Assembly (NCBI RefSeq): GCF_013426915.1
Contig: NZ_AP023180.1
Span: 2,108,001 to 2,172,000 of the forward strand
Reading direction: 5' to 3'
DNA: 64,000 nucleotides
Source: Paraburkholderia sp. PGU19
Lineage (GTDB): Bacteria > Pseudomonadota > Gammaproteobacteria > Burkholderiales > Burkholderiaceae
The translations under genes and the position numbers were made by a program. Numbering within the stretch: the first letter of the stretch is position 1; every line of letters starts with the position of its first letter. The notes beneath the pieces were generated by a model. That model did no database searches. It had not been told where the DNA came from and worked only from the letters and a program-made list of their open reading frames with translations. Positions 27,241 to 35,500 of the stretch are shown here, one piece after another.

Positions 27241-27600
27241 TTAGCGTCCGAACACGCTGTGCTCGGCGTTGACAGGCAAGCGGTCCACTGCCTGCAAGCG
27301 CCAGTAGCCGTTCATCCTCGCGTGCGTGCGGTCTGACGACCACGCCGCGCTGCCCTGTGCCGAGCTGACCCGCTGCCGTCCGTCCACGTGCAGGCCATTC
27401 AATGTGCATAACGGTGCTTCTGCGCTCGGCGCGCAGAGCTTGGTGACGCCGTTCTCGTCATGGAGTTCGCCCCAAGGGGGCAGGTCGATCCCATCGTGTG
27501 CTTCTCTCGACCAGCGATGTTCGTCGGTATCGAGCCAGAGCACGGCGTAGTCGTGATTGACGGTGGGGTCCGAACCGTTGATCAATATTGTCAGCCGCAT
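27241..27600 (-). CDS. Hypothetical 119-residue protein
   Basis: I do not recognise this protein. It starts at an ATG (27600) with MRLTILINGSDPTVNHDYAVLWLD, includes WSREAHDGIDLPPWGEL and ends in VNAEHSVFGR. The composition looks like a soluble protein, with no signal peptide or membrane segment. Its codon use is less biased than that of its neighbours. It is flanked by gaps of more than 200 bases on both sides, so it is an isolated gene of moderate support. Confidence 0.55.
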   Translation of the reverse strand: MRLTILINGSDPTVNHDYAVLWLDTDEHRWSREAHDGIDLPPWGELHDENGVTKLCAPSAEAPLCTLNGLHVDGRQRVSSAQGSAAWSSDRTHARMNGYWRLQAVDRLPVNAEHSVFGR

Positions 27601-27820
27601 GCAGAAATCCCCCGGTGAAAGATTGAGTATGTGCGCTTCCTCAGTCTACTTCGGGCCAACGGTTATGCAAGGCAAACAGCTATCGGTCAGATTGAAAAAC
27701 CCAATTGGGAACGCATCACCGAACTCCTAGATTTAAGGCACGGCTCAGGTGCGCGCGTCTGGCCGGTCGTTGCCATCAGAAACGCGCGCTCCCACATACA
27801 GGCTTTGGATGGAGGCTCAG

Positions 27821-28243
27821 ATGGCGCAACTCAAGGGTTCGAAGACGGAAGAGAATCTGAAGGCCGCATTTGCGGGTGAATCACAGGCCAATCGCCGCTA
27901 CCTGTATTTCGCAGCGAAGGCCGACGTCGAGGGACAGAACGACGTCGCGGCGCTATTCCGCTCGACGGCGGAAGGCGAGACGGGCCACGCGCATGGCCAC
28001 CTCGAATATCTGGAAGTTGTGGGCGATCCGGCGACGGGGCTGCCGTTCGGTTCATCGCGTCAGAATCTGCAGGCGGCGATTGCGGGCGAGACGCACGAAT
28101 ACACCGACATGTACCCCGGCATGGCAAAGGCCGCGCGCGAAGAAGGGTTCGACGAGATCGCGAACTGGTTCGAAACGCTGGCAAAGGCAGAACGCAGTCA
28201 TGCGAATCGCTATACGAAGGCACTGGAGGCGCTGGTCGATTGA
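27821..28243 (+). CDS. Rubrerythrin (rubredoxin-less form)
   Basis: This 140-residue ferritin-like four-helix protein carries the diiron ligands of rubrerythrins: E20 (AGESQA), E53 and H56 (EGETGH), E90/E93 (AGETHE), and E124 and H127 (AERSH). It lacks the C-terminal rubredoxin domain of classical peroxidase rubrerythrins. The ATG at 27821 follows GGAGG at 27811-27815. Downstream on the same strand are an Fe-S protein and a DUF3501 protein, an association found in many proteobacteria and likely forming a peroxide- or oxygen-related redox module. Confidence 0.92.
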   Translation: MAQLKGSKTEENLKAAFAGESQANRRYLYFAAKADVEGQNDVAALFRSTAEGETGHAHGHLEYLEVVGDPATGLPFGSSRQNLQAAIAGETHEYTDMYPGMAKAAREEGFDEIANWFETLAKAERSHANRYTKALEALVD

Positions 28244-28482
28244 GTTGCACGCGCCGGCTGCGCGGCTGGCGCGTGTCGTCGCTTCCGTTTGGTGCAGGCT
28301 TGGCATGCAGACGATGCGATAGTGCGGTACAAACGCGAGACGAAGTGAGACGATCACGATTTCGCGCGCCGCATGCGGAAAAGTACGAACGCGCTTGCGA
28401 GAAACGAAGCGCATAAAAAAACCCCACAGCATTGCATGGGATGGGAGTAAGCCTGCCCGCCATGCCATCGGAGACGCACGCC

Positions 28483-29820
28483 ATGCCTCACAAGGAAGGC
28501 AGTCTCGAAGCGCCCATTCGCCATCCGCTCGACTGGCAATCGGACGCGTTCTACGATCCGGAAGCGATCGATCAGGAATTGACGCGCGTATTCGACATCT
28601 GCGCCGGCTGTCGCCGATGCGTGTCGCTATGCGGCACATTTCCCACACTGTTCGACCTCGTCGACGAAACCGACTCCGGCGAAGCGCACGACGTCGACAA
28701 GAAGAAATTCGGCGCCGTCGTCGATCAATGCTATCTGTGCGACCTGTGCTACATGACGAAATGTCCCTATGTGCCGCCGCATCAATGGAACGTCGATTTT
28801 CCGCACCTGATGCTGCGCGCGAAGGCTGCCGCCTTCAAGCGCGGAGACGTACCGTTACGCGACAAGTTCCTGTCGAACACCGACGCGCTCGGCACGTTCG
28901 CCGGCATTCCCATCGTTACGCAGACGGTCAACGCGGTGAATCACACGCACGCGGCGCGCGGCATGATGGAAAAGGCGCTCGGCGTCGACAAGGACGCCTG
29001 GCTGCCGGACTTCGCCACGCGCAAGTTTCGCAGCGCCGCGAAGAAGTCGCCGCAGGTGCAGACCAGGGACGGCGAGCGTACGCCCGGCAAGGTCGCGATC
29101 TACGCCACCTGCTACGTGAATTTCAACGAGCCAGGCATCGGTCACGATCTGCTGGCCGTGCTCGCGCACAACGACATTCCCTACGAACTGGTATCGAGCG
29201 AGGCGTGCTGCGGCATGCCGTTGCTCGAGCAAGGCAACCTGCAAGGTGTCGCGGCGAAGAAAGAGAAGAACATGCCCGTGCTCGCGCGTTATGCGCGCGA
29301 CGGCTACGCGATCATCGGCGCGATTCCGAGTTGCGTGCTGATGTACAAGCACGAGCTGCCGCTCATGTTTCCCGACGACCTGGACGTGCGCGCCGTCAGC
29401 GAAGCGTTCTGGGACCCGTTCGAATATTTCATGGCGCGCCATCGCGATGGTTTGCTGAAGACCGACTTCAACACGCCGCTCGGCAAGGTGTCGTATCACG
29501 TGCCGTGTCATGCGCGCGTGCAGAACATTGGACGCAAGACGTCGGAGACGTTCGCGCTCGTGCCGGACACACAGGTGACGGTCATCGAGCGTTGTTCCGG
29601 TCACGCAGGCACGTTCGGCGTGAAGAAGGAATTTCACGCGATGGCGATGAAGATCGGCACGCCCGTCTTCAAGGCGATGGCGCAGCCGCAGCCCGATTAC
29701 ATCTCATCCGATTGCCAGCTTGCCGGTCATCACATCGAACAGGGTTTCGACGAAAACAGTTTGCCGAAGACGCCGCTCGCGCATCCGTTGACGCTGCTGC
29801 GCAAGGCGTACGGCCTTTGA
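28483..29820 (+). CDS. Fe-S oxidoreductase (GlpC/heterodisulfide reductase-like)
   Basis: This 445-residue protein has two N-terminal cysteine clusters, CAGCRRCVSLC and CYLCDLCYMTKC, suited to two [4Fe-4S] centres. They are followed by C-terminal CCG-type segments (SSEACCGMP; RCSGHAGTFG) as in the GlpC and heterodisulfide reductase families. It probably passes electrons, perhaps to the rubrerythrin encoded upstream. Several in-frame starts exist (TTG 28432; ATG 28441, 28462, 28483); I prefer 28483 because GGAG lies nine bases upstream and HKEGSLEAPIRHPLDW follows. The DUF3501 gene starts 22 bases after the stop. Confidence 0.9.
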   Translation: MPHKEGSLEAPIRHPLDWQSDAFYDPEAIDQELTRVFDICAGCRRCVSLCGTFPTLFDLVDETDSGEAHDVDKKKFGAVVDQCYLCDLCYMTKCPYVPPHQWNVDFPHLMLRAKAAAFKRGDVPLRDKFLSNTDALGTFAGIPIVTQTVNAVNHTHAARGMMEKALGVDKDAWLPDFATRKFRSAAKKSPQVQTRDGERTPGKVAIYATCYVNFNEPGIGHDLLAVLAHNDIPYELVSSEACCGMPLLEQGNLQGVAAKKEKNMPVLARYARDGYAIIGAIPSCVLMYKHELPLMFPDDLDVRAVSEAFWDPFEYFMARHRDGLLKTDFNTPLGKVSYHVPCHARVQNIGRKTSETFALVPDTQVTVIERCSGHAGTFGVKKEFHAMAMKIGTPVFKAMAQPQPDYISSDCQLAGHHIEQGFDENSLPKTPLAHPLTLLRKAYGL

Positions 29821-29842
29821 TCTTCAATTGGCGAGGATAACG

Positions 29843-30424
29843 ATGAGCATCGCGAGGAACTCCCTGTTGTCGCTCGAAAACTATGCGAAGCAGCGCAAGA
29901 CGATGCGCGAGCGGATCATCGAGCACAAGAAGAATCGCATGGTCCGGTTGGGCAATCACCTGACGTTCCTGTTCGAAGACGAACTGACGATCCGCTACCA
30001 GATCCAGGAGATGCTGCACATCGAAAAGATCTTCGACGAGGACGGCATTCAGGGCGAACTCGAAGCGTATTTGCCGCTCGTGCCCAACGGCAGCAACTTC
30101 AAGGCGACGCTGCAGATCGAGTACGAAAACGAAGTCGAACGGCATGCGGCGCTCGCGCGGCTGATCGGCATCGAAGACAGCGTGTTCATACGGGTGGACG
30201 GCGAAGAGCCCGTCTACGCGATCTCCGACGAAGACCTCGAACGCGAGACCAACGAGAAGACCTCAGCCGTGCATTTCGTGCGCTTCGAACTGACGCCTTC
30301 GATGAAATCGCGCCTGCGCGACGGCGCGGCGTTGCTTATCGGCTGCGATCACCCGGGCTATCCCGTCGACTTGCAGCCGGTCGCCGACGACGTGCGCCGC
30401 TCACTCGTCAAGGACCTCGCCTAA
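29843..30424 (+). CDS. DUF3501 family protein
   Basis: This 193-residue soluble protein matches the DUF3501 family that accompanies rubrerythrin and Fe-S oxidoreductase genes. Characteristic segments are RKTMRERIIEHKKNRMVRLGNHLTF, read over residues 17-41, and IRYQIQEMLHIEKIF. No catalytic motif is known to me. The ATG at 29843 has GAGGATAACG upstream. The stop overlaps the convergent GNAT gene by four bases. Its function is best guessed from context as an accessory of the redox module. Confidence 0.88.
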   Translation: MSIARNSLLSLENYAKQRKTMRERIIEHKKNRMVRLGNHLTFLFEDELTIRYQIQEMLHIEKIFDEDGIQGELEAYLPLVPNGSNFKATLQIEYENEVERHAALARLIGIEDSVFIRVDGEEPVYAISDEDLERETNEKTSAVHFVRFELTPSMKSRLRDGAALLIGCDHPGYPVDLQPVADDVRRSLVKDLA

Positions 30425-30885
30425 AGCGGCTTCCGGTATACGACGAAGCCTGACAGGTCGGCGATCTTGTCGTAAAGCTGCATGGCCGTCTGATTCGATT
30501 CGTGCGTGAGCCAGTACACGCGTTCGGCGCGCGCGGCCTTCGCCGCCGCGTAGACGGCTTCGATCAACGCGCGGCCCACGCCTTTGCCGCGCTCGGACTC
30601 GAGCGTGAACAGATCGTGCAGATAGCACGTCGGTCCCGCCATCAGCGTGCTGCGGTGATACAGATAATGCACGAGGCCGGTCAGCGTGCCGTCGGCGCGC
30701 TCGGCCACCATCGCATGCATTGGCTCCAGTCCGTCGAAGAAGCGCGCCCACGTCAGTTGGGTGATGTCGCGCGGCAGCGCCGTTGCGTCGAAGCGGCCGT
30801 AGAAACGGTTATAGCCGTCCCACAACGGCAGCCATGCTTCGTAGTCGGCGGGAACGACGGGGCGGATTTTCACAGCTTGCGTCAC
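30421..30885 (-). CDS. GNAT family N-acetyltransferase
   Basis: This 154-residue protein has the GNAT fold, with the acetyl-CoA pyrophosphate-binding motif SERGKGVGRALI (the R/Q-x-x-G-x-G/A pattern) and a preceding LHDLFTLE strand. The substrate is unknown. The start is GTG at 30885, supported by AAGGAG eight bases upstream. It is divergent from the MocR-type regulator and shares a 100-base control region with it, so it is the most likely regulatory target. Confidence 0.88.
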   Translation of the reverse strand: MTQAVKIRPVVPADYEAWLPLWDGYNRFYGRFDATALPRDITQLTWARFFDGLEPMHAMVAERADGTLTGLVHYLYHRSTLMAGPTCYLHDLFTLESERGKGVGRALIEAVYAAAKAARAERVYWLTHESNQTAMQLYDKIADLSGFVVYRKPL

Positions 30886-30942
30886 GAGTAGCGCTCCTTT
30901 CCTTTATCGACGGGTATGGACGAAGCTTAGGGTTTCTGTGGC

Positions 30943-30980
30943 ACCATTGGTAGCTCCACGTCGAATATAAAATCTGGAGC
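30943..30980. promoter_or_regulatory. Palindromes in the GNAT/MocR control region
   Basis: ACCATTGGT (30943-30951) is a perfect nine-base palindrome. GCTCCA (30953-30958) and TGGAGC (30975-30980) form an inverted repeat around AT-rich sequence. The second arm overlaps the regulator's ribosome-binding site. These are candidates for autoregulator binding. Confidence 0.4.
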
Positions 30981-30987
30981 CACGCAA

Positions 30988-32457
30988 TTGGACTACGGGC
31001 TGTTGATGTCGCGCTTCGCGAGCCAGGCGTCGGGCCGCAGGCTCACTCAGCAAACGCTGCTTTATGAAAGCCTGCGTCACGCCATCCTGAACGGCGACAT
31101 TCGCCACGGCAGCCAGCTCGTGCCGACACGCGCGCTCGCCGAGCAACTCGGCATCGCGCGCAACTCGGTGCTGTACGCATACGAACGGCTCGCTGAAGAA
31201 GGCTTCATCGCGGCGAGCCGTCACGGGTCGATCGTCAGTTGCGTCGCGCTGCCTTCGGCGCATGCGGGAGACGCCAACGTCGCGCCTGTCAGCCGCCTGT
31301 CGCGGCGCGTCGCCAGTCTGCCGCACGATCGCGCCGCGCGCGGCATGCGTTCGCCGTTTCAGGCGGGCGTCCCCGCGCTCGACGAATTTCCCGTCGCGCA
31401 ATGGCGCGCGTCGATGGAGCGCGCATGGCGATCCGTCGATGCCCGCGATCTCGGTTACGGCTATCACGCGGGTCATCCGTCGCTGCGGCGTGCGGTGGCC
31501 GAATATGTGCGCGTGTCGCGCGGCGTGCGCTGCACGGCCGATCAGGTGTTCATCACGTCGGGCACGCATACGAGCCTCGACCTGTGCGCACGGATGCTCG
31601 CCGATCCCGGCGATACCGTATGGCTCGAAAACCCAGGCTATCAGGGCGCGCGGATCGCGTTCCAGGCGGCGGGCCTGAACATCGTGCCGATTCCCGTCGA
31701 CGCCGCCGGACTCGCGCCCACGGAAGCACACTGGCAGCGCACGCCGCCGCGCCTCGTCTACATCACGCCGTCGCATCAATATCCGCTTGGCAGCGTGCTG
31801 AGCCTGGAGCGGCGCTGGTCGATCATCGACAACATCGTCGAGCGCGGCGCGTGGATCATCGAGGACGACTACGACAGCGAGTTGCGCCACAGCGGTCCGC
31901 CGCTGCCGTCGGTTCAGGGTCTGCGCGACGCGGCGCCCGTCGTCTATCTAGGCACCTTCAGCAAGACGATGTTTCCGGCGCTGCGCATCGGTTTCATGAT
32001 CGTGCCGGCGAGCCTGGCGCCGGAGATCGGCGGCGTGATCGGCGAGATGTCGCGGCAAGGGCGCGTCGCGGATCAGGTCGCGCTGGCGGATTTCATCGAA
32101 AGCGGTAAGTACGCGCGCCATTTGCGACGCATGCGCCGCATCTACCAGCAGCGGCGCGAAGCGATGGTCAGCGCGATTTATACGCACATGCGCGATCTCG
32201 TGACCGTTTCATCCGATGGCAGCGGCATGCATCTGACGATGCGGCTCGATGTGCCGCTGCAGGACCGCGACGTGAGCGCCGCGTTGCGCGAGCAAGGCAT
32301 GTCGGTTTCGCCGTTGAGCACGTACTGTCATCAAGGCGAGGATGCCGAACGCTACAACGGTTTCATGCTCGGCTACGCGGGCGTGCGTCCCGAGAAGGCA
32401 GACCGGCTCGTTGCCGAACTCGGCGCGGCGATTCACGCATTGATGCGAGACAAATAA
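30988..32457 (+). CDS. MocR/PdxR-type GntR regulator with aminotransferase domain
   Basis: This 489-residue protein fuses an N-terminal GntR winged helix (residues 20-85; LVPTRALAEQLGIARNSVLYAYERL) to a fold-type I aminotransferase domain. The PLP lysine is in GTFSKTMFPALRIG and the Asp contacting the pyridine ring is in EDDYDSE. Such proteins sense PLP or amino compounds and regulate neighbouring genes. The start is TTG with GGAG nine bases upstream; the first ATG is at 31006. It is divergent from the GNAT gene. Confidence 0.92.
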   Translation: MDYGLLMSRFASQASGRRLTQQTLLYESLRHAILNGDIRHGSQLVPTRALAEQLGIARNSVLYAYERLAEEGFIAASRHGSIVSCVALPSAHAGDANVAPVSRLSRRVASLPHDRAARGMRSPFQAGVPALDEFPVAQWRASMERAWRSVDARDLGYGYHAGHPSLRRAVAEYVRVSRGVRCTADQVFITSGTHTSLDLCARMLADPGDTVWLENPGYQGARIAFQAAGLNIVPIPVDAAGLAPTEAHWQRTPPRLVYITPSHQYPLGSVLSLERRWSIIDNIVERGAWIIEDDYDSELRHSGPPLPSVQGLRDAAPVVYLGTFSKTMFPALRIGFMIVPASLAPEIGGVIGEMSRQGRVADQVALADFIESGKYARHLRRMRRIYQQRREAMVSAIYTHMRDLVTVSSDGSGMHLTMRLDVPLQDRDVSAALREQGMSVSPLSTYCHQGEDAERYNGFMLGYAGVRPEKADRLVAELGAAIHALMRDK

Positions 32458-32458
32458 T

Positions 32459-32478
32459 ATTCAACTGAATGGTTGAAT
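32459..32478. promoter_or_regulatory. ArsR-type operator palindrome
   Basis: ATTCAAC-N6-GTTGAAT is a perfect seven-base inverted repeat, typical of ArsR-family operators. It lies 30 bases upstream of the ArsR ATG at 32509 and directly after the MocR stop, implying autorepression of the arsR-SRPBCC pair. Confidence 0.7.
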
Positions 32479-32508
32479 AACATCCAGGCCCTGCCTATAC
32501 TCGGACGG

Positions 32509-32841
32509 ATGAACGAGTCCGCTCTCGACGGCGTGTTTCGCGCGCTGTCCGATCCCACCCGGCGCGCGATGCTTGCGCAGCTCGCCACCGGCGAACGCAG
32601 CATCGGCGAACTGGCTGCGCCGTTCGCGATGTCGTTCGCGGCGGCGTCGAAGCACGTCAAGGTGCTCGAAGGCGCGGGGCTGATCCAGCGCCGGGTGCAA
32701 GGGCGCTCGCATATCTGCCGGATCGACCCGGCTCCGCTCGCCGCCGCCGACGCGTGGCTGCGTTTCTACGAACACTTCTGGAGCGGCCGGCTCGACCCGC
32801 TCGAAGACCTGCTGCGCAATTCCAAGGGGGATACACGATGA
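32509..32841 (+). CDS. ArsR family repressor
   Basis: This 110-residue winged-helix protein has the ArsR layout: FRALSDPTRRAMLAQLATGE, the recognition helix MSFAAASKHVKVLEGAGLI and the wing RRVQGRSHICRI. There are no cysteine metal-sensing motifs, so it belongs to the metal-free ArsR group often paired with SRPBCC proteins. A TTG at 32473 would give a longer protein but lies inside the operator palindrome, so I prefer the ATG at 32509. Its stop overlaps the next start (ATGA). Confidence 0.88.
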   Translation: MNESALDGVFRALSDPTRRAMLAQLATGERSIGELAAPFAMSFAAASKHVKVLEGAGLIQRRVQGRSHICRIDPAPLAAADAWLRFYEHFWSGRLDPLEDLLRNSKGDTR

Positions 32842-33374
32842 ACCAGAACGAACCACTCGGCGTTTTCGACGGCACACAGGTCGTGCGCTTCGAACGTCTG
32901 CTGCCCGGCCCGATCGAGCGCGTGTGGGCGTATCTGACCGAGTCCGACAAGCGCAGCCAGTGGCTCGCATCGGGCGCGATGCCGCCGCAGCCAGGCGGCG
33001 ACTTCATGATGCGTTTCGATCACTCGTTGTTGTCGGCGTCGCCTGAGATTCCGCCCGAGCCGTATCGGCAGTACGCGGGCGGGCATGATTCGCTGCACCG
33101 GCTGTTGCGCTTCGAGCCGCCGCATCTGCTCGCGTTCACATGGGGCAGCATTCAGGACAATCTGTCGGAAGTGACCTTCGAGCTATCGGAGGCGGGCGAT
33201 CAGGTGAAGCTGGTGCTCACGCATCGCAACCTGTCCGGCCGCGACGAGCAACTCGATGTCGGTCCCGGCTGGCACAGCCATCTCGACGTGTTGCGCGAGC
33301 GCCTGAACGGCACCGCGCCCGCGTCGTTCTGGACGATGTTCGAGGGAATCAAGGCGCGCTACGACGCGCTCTGA
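32838..33374 (+). CDS. SRPBCC (AHSA1-like) domain protein
   Basis: This 178-residue protein has the START-like SRPBCC fold: PGPIERVWAYLTESDKRSQW at the N terminus and a GWHSHLDVLRERL C-terminal helix. These proteins bind hydrophobic ligands or act as co-chaperone-like factors; the ligand is unknown. It overlaps the ArsR gene by four bases and is probably under its control. The sequence just after its stop is a decayed gene fragment. Confidence 0.88.
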   Translation: MNQNEPLGVFDGTQVVRFERLLPGPIERVWAYLTESDKRSQWLASGAMPPQPGGDFMMRFDHSLLSASPEIPPEPYRQYAGGHDSLHRLLRFEPPHLLAFTWGSIQDNLSEVTFELSEAGDQVKLVLTHRNLSGRDEQLDVGPGWHSHLDVLRERLNGTAPASFWTMFEGIKARYDAL

Positions 33375-33419
33375 GGTGCGCGCGGCACGTCCGCACACGC
33401 GTTTCCGTCATCGTGTACG

Positions 33420-33554
33420 CAGCGGCTGATCGGCAAGGTGCCGCAAGGGCGCTATGTCGAGATGCCGGAGACGGCGCAATCGTACGGACACCAGACGCTC
33501 GCGCACCCCGAAGTGTGGAAGCCTTATCTGATCCAGCTGATGAACGGCGGCTGA
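33420..33554 (+). pseudogene. C-terminal remnant of an alpha/beta hydrolase
   Basis: An open frame with no start codon of its own encodes about 44 residues ending at TGA 33554. It reads RLIGKVPQGRYVEMPETAQ, then SYGHQTLAHPEVWKPYLIQL. This matches the typical end of homoserine O-acetyltransferase-like alpha/beta hydrolases, where GHQT holds the catalytic His region. Upstream in the same frame the sequence degenerates into non-homologous residues and then enters the SRPBCC gene in another frame. I read this as the 3' end of a gene whose body was deleted. Confidence 0.6.
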
Positions 33555-33639
33555 AGCCCGGACGGGAGGCCGGCTGCGTCTCCCGCACGGCGAGTGAGAT
33601 AATCCACATTCGCCCCAAAATGCAGAGCTGGAGAATAAA

Positions 33640-34769
33640 GTGAGCCGCATCGACAACCCCACACGCGACCAGGAAGCCGGCGTCGCCGATTCCACCCAGG
33701 ACATCACGCGCATCGACGACACGCGCATCGGCGCGGTGCGTCCGCTGATCTCGCCGGCGCTGCTGCTCGACGAACTGCCGTGCCCGCCGGGCGTGCAGAC
33801 GCTGGTTGAGCAAAGCCGCGTCGAAATCGCCGATATCCTGCACGATCGTGACGACCGGCTGGTCGTCGTCGTCGGTCCGTGCTCGATTCACGACCACGAT
33901 CAGGCGATGGAATACGCGCACAAGCTGAAAGCCGCCGCCGATTCACTACGCGACGATCTGATGATCGTCATGCGTGTCTACTTCGAGAAGCCGCGTACGA
34001 CGGTTGGCTGGAAAGGCTATATCAATGATCCGCGTCTGGACGGCAGCTTCCGGATCAACGAAGGGCTGCGGAGGGCGCGCGAGCTGCTGCTCGAGATCAG
34101 CGGGCTCGGCTTGCCGACGGGCACCGAGTTTCTTGATCTGCTGAGCCCGCAGTACATTGCTGATCTGATCGCGTGGGGCGCGATCGGCGCGCGTACCACT
34201 GAAAGTCAGAGCCATCGGCAACTGGCTTCTGGCCTGTCGTGCCCGATCGGTTTCAAGAACGGCACCGATGGCGGCGTGCAGATTGCCGCTGATGCGATTG
34301 TCGCTGCGGCCGCGAGCCATGCGTTCATGGGTATGACGAAGATGGGCATGGCCGCGATCTTCGAGACGCGTGGCAACGATGACGCGCATGTGATCTTGCG
34401 TGGCGGCAAGAAGGGGCCGAATTATGATGCTGCGGGTGTCGAGGAGGCTTGTGCCGCGCTGCGCAAGTTGGGGTTGCGGGAACAGGTGATGGTCGATTGC
34501 TCGCATGCTAATTCCAACAAGTCGCATGAGCGGCAGATTGAAGTCGCTCAGGATCTGGCGAATCAGTTGACTGCCGGTGACAGGCGGATCGTTGGGGTGA
34601 TGATCGAGAGCCATCTCGAAGCTGGGCGGCAGGATCTCAAGCCGGGTGTGCCGCTTGCTCGGGGGTGTCGATTACTGATGCGTGTATTGGTTGGGCTCAG
34701 ACTGAGCCTGTGTTGCATACGCTTGCGCAGGCTGTTCGGGCGCGGAGGCAGGCTGTGGCTGGGAAGTGA
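33640..34769 (+). pseudogene. aroG: Class I DAHP synthase gene with a C-terminal frameshift
   Basis: The first 342 residues are a normal 3-deoxy-7-phosphoheptulonate synthase (shikimate pathway entry), with metal ligands in VVGPCSIHD, DCSHANSNK and MIESHL. At 34661-34665 a run of five G occurs where six are needed for the conserved RGVSITDAC. As read, translation continues into an unrelated tail of 48 residues to 34812. In the +1-shifted frame the correct ending VSITDACIGWAQTEPVL continues to TGA 34767-34769, giving 376 residues. The lost segment includes the Asp metal ligand equivalent to E. coli AroG D326, so the frameshifted product should be inactive. A base-calling error is possible. Confidence 0.85.
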
Positions 34770-34844
34770 CGGCAGGGCGTCGGCAGGTTTCTTTCTTTCG
34801 CTACGCGTGTGAGGCGCTGCGTTTTGTCCGGCGCATGGAGGCTT

Positions 34845-35168
34845 ATGACTAACGCGAATCAATACTCGAAGGTTGCGCCGAGCCGCGCGGATGTTGATGC
34901 GATGGCTGGCTTGACCGTCGTCGAATTTGGCACCGACTGGTGCGGGTATTGTCAGGGTGCGCAGCCTGTGATCGCGAAGGCCCTCGGCCAGCATCCGGGC
35001 ACCCGGCATCTCAAGATCGAGGATGGGCCTGGGCGGCCGCTTGGGCGTTCGTTCAAGGTTAAGCTTTGGCCGACTCTGGTCTTTGTGCGTGATGGAGTTG
35101 AGGTGGCGCGGGTGGTGCGGCCCACCGATGCCGCTCAGATTGAGGAGGCTTTTGCCAGCGTGGCGTGA
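34845..35168 (+). CDS. Thioredoxin-fold protein
   Basis: This 107-residue cytosolic protein has a thioredoxin domain with active site WCGYC and the cis-Pro segment KLWPTLVFVRDG. The Gly-Tyr dipeptide differs from classical CGPC, suggesting a different redox potential. The ATG at 34845 has GGAGG four bases upstream. Codon use is weaker than in most of the window (many T-ending codons), like the 3' part of the adjacent DAHP synthase gene. It is followed by the dispersed repeat. Confidence 0.88.
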   Translation: MTNANQYSKVAPSRADVDAMAGLTVVEFGTDWCGYCQGAQPVIAKALGQHPGTRHLKIEDGPGRPLGRSFKVKLWPTLVFVRDGVEVARVVRPTDAAQIEEAFASVA

Positions 35169-35220
35169 CTAGCGGTGTTTCTGCTTTTGCGCTGGCATCC
35201 GCGTTTTGTTAGCGTGCTTC

Positions 35221-35450
35221 AGGCGTCGCCCCTGTGCGGGGCGGCACCTACTTTTCTTTGCCGCCGCAAAGAAAAGTAGGCAAAAGAAAGCGGCTCACAC
35301 CGTCAGTTCTTGTTACTGCCTGAGGGCCCCCAACGGGTCTTACGCTTCACACGGCAATCACGTGACCCACGTTCGTTGCCAACGCTTCGAACAGATGCCT
35401 CCCCCGCTTCAATAACCCGTACTCAAGCTGACGCCGCCGGAAGTTTTCGG
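35221..35450. repeat. Dispersed intergenic repeat of Paraburkholderia type
   Basis: The gap between two convergent genes holds a structured element. A hairpin CGCCCC/GGGGCG (35227-35243) is followed by a perfect 14-bp inverted repeat, CCTACTTTTCTTTG (35247-35260) with its reverse complement at 35267-35280 around CCGCCG. A conserved-looking stretch (GGCTCACACC, GAGGGCCCCCAACGG, CACACGGCAATCACGTGAC) then runs to about 35450. I recall near-identical sequence in intergenic regions of Paraburkholderia genomes; this cannot be checked here, and the end point is approximate. The hairpin may also terminate both flanking transcripts. Confidence 0.65.
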
Positions 35451-35500
35451 CCCCATTGCGGCAAACTGTGTGTAGGTCGTCGGGATTTCTTTGCACCGCC

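Noticed and set aside
35326..35337. GAGGGCCCCCAA in the repeat as a separate operator
   Set aside because: It belongs to the larger repeated block and is not positioned near a promoter.
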